Shown here one piece after another: positions 57,345 through 64,000 of a DNA stretch of 64,000 nt. The stretch spans positions 17,380,135-17,444,134 of the forward strand of contig CM037462.1 of assembly GCA_021014325.1 (NCBI GenBank). The letters run 5' to 3'. Both the position numbers and the translations under genes were made by a program. This DNA is from Plazaster borealis (taxonomy: Eukaryota; Echinodermata; Asteroidea; Forcipulatida; Labidiasteridae). The number at the start of each line of letters is the position of its first letter. The stretch's first letter is position 1. A model generated the notes under the pieces. It worked only from the letters and a program-made list of their open reading frames with translations, was not told the DNA's origin and searched no databases.

Positions 57345-57592
57345 CAGGTTGGCTCAGTGGTTTCTTTCCCTGCCTTTTACCTCTGTGGACCCCGGTTCGA
57401 ATCCCACCTCAGACCTGAGTTTTGCATGTGTATTGGGTTTTCAGTCCCTACCTTATTGCATGGATTTTTCCCCATTGGGGTTTTCCTCCCACATCTAAAA
57501 CTGAGCGTTTCCTCTCGTTTCCAATTCATCCTGTTATTGGCGCTAATTGTGCTGTTGGAAGTGTAATCAAATAAACAAAAATAAATAAATAA
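57345..57592 (+). mobile_element. tRNA-derived SINE family 4
   Basis: A box GGTTGGCTCAGTGGTTTC at about 57348 and B box GGTTCGAATCCC at 57394-57405 are spaced as in a tRNA. A body with TTGCATGGATTTTTCCCCAT follows, and the element ends in an AATAAACAAAAATAAATAAA tail. The two frames of 69 codons in it are not genes. Confidence 0.65.
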
Positions 57593-58167
57593 GTTATTCC
57601 CTAAAATGTGTCATCAAAATCCTAATAGGCCTAAGTATAAATAAACTTTCATAGAAATAATATCAAACAATTCTTATGAAGTGATGAAACCACAAACAAC
57701 TTTTCTTGCACAATGTGCAGTTTTTTCGATGAAAACACAACCTTCCTTTAATATTAGTAAAAAAAACCTCAAAATAGCCAGGATATAGTACGGTTTGAAA
57801 AATGTAATCTGATTGTAATAAAGATAGAGTGCCGACAAAGAGAATCTTCAATGTAGACTTAGAGATCAAGTGTGCACCTGGCGTTGTGCACGTCATCTTC
57901 GTCTGCTTACCATTAAAGATGGCGTGGAAGTCACGTCGTCCAAAGTGTCACGTGGCCACCTCAGCTTAAAGACCAAATACAGGCTTGACAATTATCTAGA
58001 AGTTGTAGATAGGGATTGATACAAAATAAGAAGAAGGAATTATACAAGTGCAATATATATCAAATATGACATAGGTAACATGGTCAGCATGTAGAGACAT
58101 GAGAAGCAAATTGCTTTATACTTTCTCAAGGACAGCTTAAGACTTTAATATGGCAAGGAAGACCTGG

Positions 58168-58337
58168 TCGCAATTTCGTAGAGCTGCTTAAGCACGAAGA
58201 GTAGCTGAGCACAATAAAATTATGCTTATAACCAGAATAAGGTTACCAAGCAAAATACCACTTCAAAGGTACCATCTGTGACTGGTATTCTGCTTATTTT
58301 TGCTTAACACAAATTTGCTCTATGAATTTGGGCCGTG
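58168..58337. mobile_element. GGGCCCAA element, inverted orientation
   Basis: CAATTTCGTAGAGCTGCTTA, CCAGAATAAGGTTACCAAGC, ATCTGTGACTGGTATTCTGC and TCTATGAATTTGGGCC show the family in reverse. Confidence 0.55.
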
Positions 58338-58639
58338 ATGCTTCGCCACCCTTCTAAGTCAAAGTGCAGTTTTGCCTCGGTAAAGGCACCTTTATGAGCA
58401 AAATTTAAATGTTTGAACATTTCAAGGGGCACCAAGGTAAAAGCCCAGTGGGCATGGTGGCTATTGACTCTGTTGTCTCCACAAAGTACCAGACCTTCAA
58501 GGACGACAAAACACTGGATAGTTTCAATCTGAATTCTCACAGATTATAAAATTCATACCCTTACCAATCCCAAGATAAATCTTTTTTGTCTAATATACTG
58601 TCAAAGACTAGACAAACAAAATTTGAAGCCCACCCAACA

Positions 58640-58710
58640 ATATTTTTAAAATAAAAATAAAAATAAATAAATAAATAAATACATAAGTAAAAAAAACAAA
58701 AAAACAAAAA

Positions 58711-58741
<31 letters not shown>

Positions 58742-58756
58742 TAATTAAAAAAAAGA

Positions 58757-58799
<43 letters not shown>

Positions 58800-58800
58800 C
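58640..58800 (+). repeat. AAAT/AAT microsatellite cluster
   Basis: AAAT units, an A/C-broken stretch, about ten AAT units and then about fourteen AAAT units. The minus-strand frame rich in Phe, Ile, Tyr and Leu is an artefact. Confidence 0.9.
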
Positions 58801-60364
58801 AAATCACCCTTACTTGTTTTGATTGCTGCATTTTGAAATTAGCCTGATGTGGACATGCACAAAATCCCTGACAAAAGAAATGTTTTTTTTGTTATTTTCA
58901 TTAAACAAAATTACCACAGGATTTGATGAAATTTACACAGGTTGGTTGTATGGCGTGTTTATTTAAAAACTTTAAGATGGGAATGGATCTTCTCTCCCTC
59001 AAACAAAAATTTAGTAGTGTACTTTTCCCTTTAAAAATGGCATGGATGTCACGTCCTCCTGAATTTCGTCTCACCTTAAATCTTCACGTGTTCGCAATTG
59101 CTGGGTGAAATTGACACCAGCCTCAGCTCGCCTTTAGAATGTAAGACGGCCTTTCTAGAAAGAAAGTCATCATGTAATGTTTTTCTTTGGTGAAAGAAAT
59201 GGAGGGGGTGTGCGTAAAGAAAAGGTCAACATGTAACCAGCTGGACTTTCAACTCTGGCAGAAAATAGTTGCCACATCTCCTCTTTATGGCAGATGTTCT
59301 CTGGATGAAATTTTTTCTGAGGGGACAGAGGATTTATACCAAAAAAAACACATCAACAAAAAATAGTATAACAAGCTTACGTCATCACCACAAACTGGAA
59401 TTGTTGTAAGGGCTGGCTAGAAAATCATTGTCTGATCGTGCCAAGGTGATTTGATTTGCTAGGTTTGCTTTAATTTCAATATTGTCGTCACACAGCGGCA
59501 CATTCCCCAAATATCTTTGAAGGAGAATGGGGGGGGGTGAGTTTGGGAGTGTGGGGGGAGCGTTGAATGCAAAAAAAACAGAGTGACAGGTTATCAGGGT
59601 GCACCGTCCCATTAATTCCCACTCCCCCTCAACAAATTATAATAATAATAATAATGATAGATAAATAAATAAATAATTAAATAGTTAAATTGTTATTTTA
59701 TTTTATTCTACACCTACGTGAAAATAACAGTGTTCTTTATCCCAATGCACATATAACATTAGTGCAGGTTTACTTTTTTTTAATGTACACATTTGTAGCA
59801 CGATTCTCTCAAAGCATATATACTTAATAATCCGCATTAAATCCACATTGTGCACTACACGTGTTTGCCACACAAACACATCAATAATGTTTACCCATGT
59901 TTTTAAATGGCCATTTCAATATTTACTGATATGCTGTACTTGTAAATGACTTTGTCACTTGGTACTCAATGGGGGGTCAAAACAGCTGAGGTGTGCATCA
60001 TCTGCACTCATATCAAGCAGTGCATGCACAGTTTAGAACCACACCAGCATTATTCCCTGTAGTATTACCTTTTAATGGTTGACAAAGGAGTTTGTAGACT
60101 ACCCACCTCCAGCTCTTCTTCTTGGGATTTCCCTTCATTTCTCTTTTTTTCTCTCATTAGACTACACGTTTGTACTTTGTTTATATTTGTTTATTGAAAG
60201 GAAAAGTACATCATTGGTTTTTTTTAAAGAGAACATTCTTCTGTTTTAAGTCAATACACTTTCGATCACAACCTCCTGGTTTTTGGTAAATACACTTTCG
60301 GTCACAATGGAAATTAGTTTAATAGTGAAAATAATTAGTTTAGTTTTGTCACGAATGTTGTGCA

Positions 60365-60950
60365 CATTGTCAATTGCAGCAATCAAAATCAGCAATGATT
60401 GTTTTTAAGTCCTCACTTGTACAACTTGAATAGTATTTCAGATAGAAATATTTATTTTAAAGGCTTGGTACTGGTACTGGTATGAACTTCACAGTCTCTG
60501 AGTTTGCAGTGAATCTAATATTTGTTTCTCAATAATTACCTATTTTTGTACGTTGTCTTTAAAAAACTGTAAAACCACCCTGTGAAAAATCATCAATTTT
60601 CATTGGCGAAAAAAAAGGTAAAGACAGTTTGAAACTTTGTCAGGGATTTTGCGCACGTTCGTATCAGGTTTATTTCGATTGCGGTAATTTCTTTTTAAGC
60701 TGTAGTGGGAAAAAAAAAAGGTGATTTGTAGGGTCATTCAATGCTGTTTCTTCCACTCTGTTGAGCACTAATTTTGACAGATATTTCTCTGGAGGATTGG
60801 TGCTGGTATGAACTTAGAATCAGTGAGCTTTCAGAGGGAAAAATTTCTCTGGAGGATTTTGGTACTGGTACCAGAGAGCTTTCAGACTGAAACTTGTCTT
60901 TGTTTTTCATGATAATTACTACTCCCGTACTTTGTCTTATTGTTTGGTAT
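60365..60950 (+). repeat. Two adjacent copies of the GAGCTTTCAG repeat
   Basis: AGCAATCAAAATCAGCAATG, GAATAGTATTTCAGATAGAA, GGTACTGGTATGAACTTCAC form the first. ATTTCTCTGGAGGATTGGTG, TCAGTGAGCTTTCAGAGGGA and a further ATTTCTCTGGAGGATTTTGG, GAGAGCTTTCAGACTGAAAC form a second copy with an internal duplication. Confidence 0.45.
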
Positions 60951-61357
60951 TATTATTTGCATTACTCTACTCATTGTTTGCATTATGGAAATATTATAAG
61001 TAGGAAGGAGTGTGGATATATCAAGTCTCTTTTTGTAAAAAAGCTTGAAAAACATAAACCTTTCAAGCAAAACCAAATATTATTCCTCAGAACTCAATTT
61101 AGAAGAAATTTAACTCTTCCACTCACGTGTGAAAAACTGATGATACATATATAAGATTGTGACTGAGACACCAATGTAGAAAATATTAAATTATTTCAGT
61201 GTTTGTGTATAGAGGAAATATTGCAAAATTGAATTACCTTTGCTTGCATTGAAGTCTTTTTCACCATGGGGCATGATTGGAGAGCCTATGGCTTATTAAA
61301 GATGTGGTGCCGCTCAACACCCTGGCTACTTTAAGGGAAAGAAATTATGAATGTTGA

Positions 61358-61570
61358 GCTTGTTTTTTGTGTAGCGAGGAGGAGGTGACTCATTCTTATG
61401 AGGTCAATCAAGTCTCTTTTGGGTCAAATTCAAGCAGGCAAAAAGTGTACATCGATCTGTGGAAGGAAAATTTGAATCTTCCATTTCCAGTTGCCCACTT
61501 GTAGTTTATTTGGACAGGCATATCGCCAATCTTATTTTGGTGTCTTTCTGCACTACTCCCTGCTACATGC
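61358..61570 (+). pseudogene. Decayed tail of a non-LTR retrotransposon ORF2 (zinc-binding region)
   Basis: One frame, open from about 61358 without an ATG, reads CFLCSEEEVTHSYEVNQVSF and later HIANLILVSF. Non-LTR reverse transcriptases (the zf-RVT region) commonly carry C-x2-C, an acidic run, a His and a final Cys, followed near the C terminus by a hydrophobic NLIL-like helix. Here the order Cys-Cys-Glu-rich-His is present, but the last Cys appears replaced by Asn. Upstream, 61290-61357 is interrupted by stops. The identification rests on motif order only. Confidence 0.3.
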
Positions 61571-61601
61571 CTGTGTGGTTTATCAGGATTTGTTCCTGAT
61601 T

Positions 61602-61889
61602 TCAGGATTTTTCACCGACCTCTCGCCGGCGTTGCATTTTCTTGAATGACGCGAACTCGACATGACAAAGATGCGAGACTCGGCCTATGTTATGAGCAAA
61701 CCTGTAGATTTCTATTTCTAGTGATCTAGAGAGTCTGTAAACTTCTAAACTGTAACATCCTTCATCTTCAGAACTACAAGTCATCAGCGATCCTTCAGAC
61801 AATACTACACCTGACATTGGAATCCTCTCCCTTAGACAGTCTTGAGGATCAAGAGGCCCGAGAAATTCAGACATTCTTTGGCCAGACAT
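61602..61889 (-). CDS. Unassigned open frame, protein-like
   Basis: This is a 95-codon frame that begins with ATG just after an A-run on the minus strand. The N-terminal two thirds look protein-like: MSGQRMSEFLGPLDPQDCLR, then an acidic SSEDEGCYSLEVYRL and a charged EIEIYRFAH. The last third is basic (KKMQRRREVGEKS). No domain is recognised. A weak donor, AG|GTTTGC, follows the ATCTAC before RFAH, so only the first 70 or so codons might be an exon. It overlaps the end of a decayed retroelement frame on the plus strand, which lowers confidence. It could be a real first exon, part of a repeat, or chance. Confidence 0.2.
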   Translation of the reverse strand: MSGQRMSEFLGPLDPQDCLRERIPMSGVVLSEGSLMTCSSEDEGCYSLEVYRLSRSLEIEIYRFAHNIGRVSHLCHVEFASFKKMQRRREVGEKS

Positions 61890-62733
61890 TTTTTTTCAGT
61901 TCGGCGTGAGAATCATCTCGAGTCTCTCCTCAACTATCTTTGGAATATACATCAAATAAATTTTTTGAAAAGACCTCTAGGATCCTGTTCTCCAATATGA
62001 AGAAGTGAACTCTTGAACATAAATGACCTTGTCCTCATCAATAGTCAAAGATGGTGAAATTTTCCCTTGAAAAAGGCCTTTGTCTGAACATTGTCATTTT
62101 TTTTCTCAAAAATACATAATTTAAGTAAATGAGACCCATTGGGTCTCTACAAGGGGTACCCTCGCTATAATTCTCCGTTGGAATGGACAAGAGCCGAAAT
62201 CTGAGAGCAAGTACATCTGTTTAAAAAAAAAACGGCTAGTGCAAAATTTGTGACCCACTAACCGCTGTATATTCAGCGAGGCAAGCTCAACGATGCATCG
62301 CCCAATTTATTATTGCCTGCACATACCACAAACGCTCAAAGGCTAATGTTTTGAGCGAAGGCAATGTACTTCAGATCTCCTATAGAAAAAACATCAACTA
62401 CACGTTGCCTCCGTACATTACTTGAAGAAATCCTCTCTGTCCAATGTTAGTCGCTTTTTTTTCTTTCCCGTATCGATTTTTGTTGCTCTGTTTTACTTGA
62501 TGGTCATGTAAGTTTCTTGTCTTGTAGGTTGTCTGTGACCAAAGTTTGATGGAACAGTCTCCGGTGGATGATTTTAAAGTATAGGCTTGTAATTAAATCA
62601 GTTGAAGGGAATATGAATTGTTGGTTTTGGGGAAAGTAATTGATATTCAAAACCATGTCCATATCAAAATGTGTTTCTTTGAAGTACTCTGAGTAAGATT
62701 AATTGATTTGGAATTGAACAAAGACAAATTGAC

Positions 62734-62866
62734 TAGAGCGGGATTTAAATTGACATTGGTTCATCTCCCGCTCTGGTAAATTTTTCTTTGTTCAACCCCA
62801 AATTATTAAAATAACCCTCTAATTATTGAAAATTTACCCAGTCAGTTTCCCTTGTGGTTTATAACT
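62734..62866 (+). mobile_element. tRNA-derived SINE, family 2, rearranged head
   Basis: CCCGCTCTGGTAAATTTTTC, TTTGTTCAACCCCAAATTAT and CAGTTTCCCTTGTGG match the body of the copies at 3.2 and 18.2 kb. In front of it CTAGAGCGGGA stands inverted relative to TCCCGCTCTGG, so the head has folded back or recombined. Confidence 0.5.
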
Positions 62867-62899
62867 AAAGACTGTTCGAAGTAACAGCTTTTAGATTTT

Positions 62900-63205
62900 T
62901 GAGCATTTGGTGTATGTATAGCATTAATGTTTCAGTTCAGTTGTTTTTACATATTGCAGAAAATTTTGGAACACCTTTTTTTTTTAAAGATGTTAATTTT
63001 GCATTGGGGATACCCTTTTTTACCCTTACACCGATGTGTATTAAGCACTGTATACTCAGTACTTTCCCCGAGTTCTGTGAAAAAAATCCGCAGGCAAATC
63101 ACTCGGGTGAGATTCGAACCCATGATCTTTGCATTGCTAGAGCAGATGTCTTACCACTAGACCACCGAGCTAGCCCGGTGGCTAGAGGCAGTTCGAATCC
63201 TACAT
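62900..63205 (-). mobile_element. tRNA-derived SINE family 3, uninterrupted
   Basis: Minus-strand head: GCTCGGTGGTCTAGTGGTAA (A box) with B box GGGTTCGAATCTC at about 63109-63121. The body runs left through GCATTGGGGATACCC. On the plus strand, right after the head, GGTGGCTAGAGGCAGTTCGA followed by ATCC looks like a second, squeezed A/B box pair. A 110-codon frame here is repeat sequence. Confidence 0.6.
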
Positions 63206-64000
63206 TTTTGTTTGCCTTAGAAACTTCATAACCAGTGAATGTTTTGATTTGGCAAATTTATTTCTTGTAAAATTTCAGCATAGCTACCCTGCCACAAATG
63301 CATCAAGTGTAGATCAGCTTTCAGAATACAGGATGGAATATTATCCATTTGGTTCCCATTGATACTCACAAAGAGATTTCAAATTTGTTTCCAAAAAGAT
63401 ACAACAACGATATGAACATAATAAAGTGAATATTCAAGATAGAATATGCAAATTTATATATACAATGTAAATATATCTTAAGATTAATGACCCTATTCTG
63501 TGCAAGCATTGCAGTTGATTGTATAGATTTAATAGATTTAATTATTTCATTAGTTTAGTTGCCGCAAATTTTTGCGGTAGTTCACTGTGCAGTCTGGTGC
63601 TCAAAAACAATTTGCTATCAAGTTGTGTTTTTTCCTTCTGTTTTTGTAAGCTTGTTTCTGTTTTCTGTTTTGTGGTTTTTTTGTATATCATAAGATCATC
63701 AGCTTATTTCTGGTTCTTTGTCTTGATTTTATTTCTGTCACTTCAGTTAAAAATTTAGTATTCTTTCCTTAAAAGAAGAAATTAAGTTATTTATGATGAT
63801 TTTGTTCTCCACATCCTATTAGTCACCAAGTCTCTTTTTTCTCCTTTACTTCTGTCATTGTAAACAAATTTCTGACTCATTAATCCCTTTAATCCACGAG
63901 GATGACTTTCTCCTTAAGAAAGTCCAGCTGTCCAAAGGTAGCATTTTTTTTTCCTGTTACAGTTTCGTGGTTCTTTGCATTTGTTTTTATCACGTCACTT
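63206..64000. other. AT-rich DNA at the window end
   Basis: No gene or repeat family member was recognised. The 79-codon frame at 63519 is hydrophobic low-complexity sequence. Confidence 0.45.

Noticed and set aside
58608..58802. Hydrophobic minus-strand frame, apparently a membrane peptide
   Set aside because: It is a translation of AAAT and AAT microsatellites.
63097..63176. A functional tRNA gene on the minus strand
   Set aside because: A sister copy with the same flanking body at 36.9 kb shows it is a SINE head.
1..64000. CRISPR array or prokaryotic defence system
   Set aside because: The regular repeats found are tandem minisatellites without spacers, and the DNA has eukaryotic splice signals and SINEs.

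Overview
The window looks like nuclear DNA of an animal, most likely a marine deuterostome such as an echinoderm. The grounds are an AT-rich background, almost no long open frames, eukaryotic splice signals, several tRNA-derived SINE families (one with an AAT-rich tail) and a dense load of short inverted-repeat elements. The taxon is an inference from repeat style, not a match to any marker gene. No rRNA, intact tRNA, operon, CRISPR array or prokaryotic signal was seen.

Coding content is very low. The best coding segment is one internal exon on the plus strand near 2.5-2.7 kb. It is GC-richer than its surroundings, with a pyrimidine-rich acceptor and an AG|GTGAGG donor. Two weaker plus-strand candidates are ATG-to-donor segments at 26.7 kb and 54.2 kb. 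Both are 68 nt long and end in the same codon phase as the 2.5 kb exon. The 54.2 kb one lies at the end of a GC-rich, promoter-like pocket. A minus-strand open frame near 61.6-61.9 kb, a short open frame at 42.3 kb and a decayed non-LTR reverse transcriptase tail at 61.4 kb are tentative. Most of the window is therefore probably intron or intergenic DNA of a long plus-strand gene.

The rest is a mosaic of non-autonomous mobile elements. (1) A tRNA-Leu(CAA)-like SINE with an AAT tail occurs at 33.2 kb and 37.7 kb, with a split copy at 32.5-33.2 kb and fragments elsewhere. (2) Three other tRNA-like SINE families lie at 3.2/18.2/62.8 kb, 36.5/63 kb and 57.4 kb. (3) A family bounded by TTAA with a central CTTCTTGCAAGAAG hairpin lies at 21.4, 43.1, 49.9, 51-52 and 56 kb, with an older relative at 9.1 and 52.3 kb. 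(4) An AGGGCTCGAA-ended family lies at 3.8, 20.2, 32.0, 32.7, 55.1 and 56.4 kb. (5) Smaller inverted-repeat families end in GGGCCCAA, carry GTATCTCG, GCTACGGC or TCGCG motifs, or have other ends.

Several elements sit inside others. Because uninterrupted copies are present in the same window, the target sites can be read directly: GGTAAAC for the insertion at 32.7 kb and TA for the one at 51.1-51.8 kb. Minisatellites, a tandem duplication near 16 kb, a dispersed direct duplication (27.4 and 33.8 kb) and several long perfect palindromes complete the picture.
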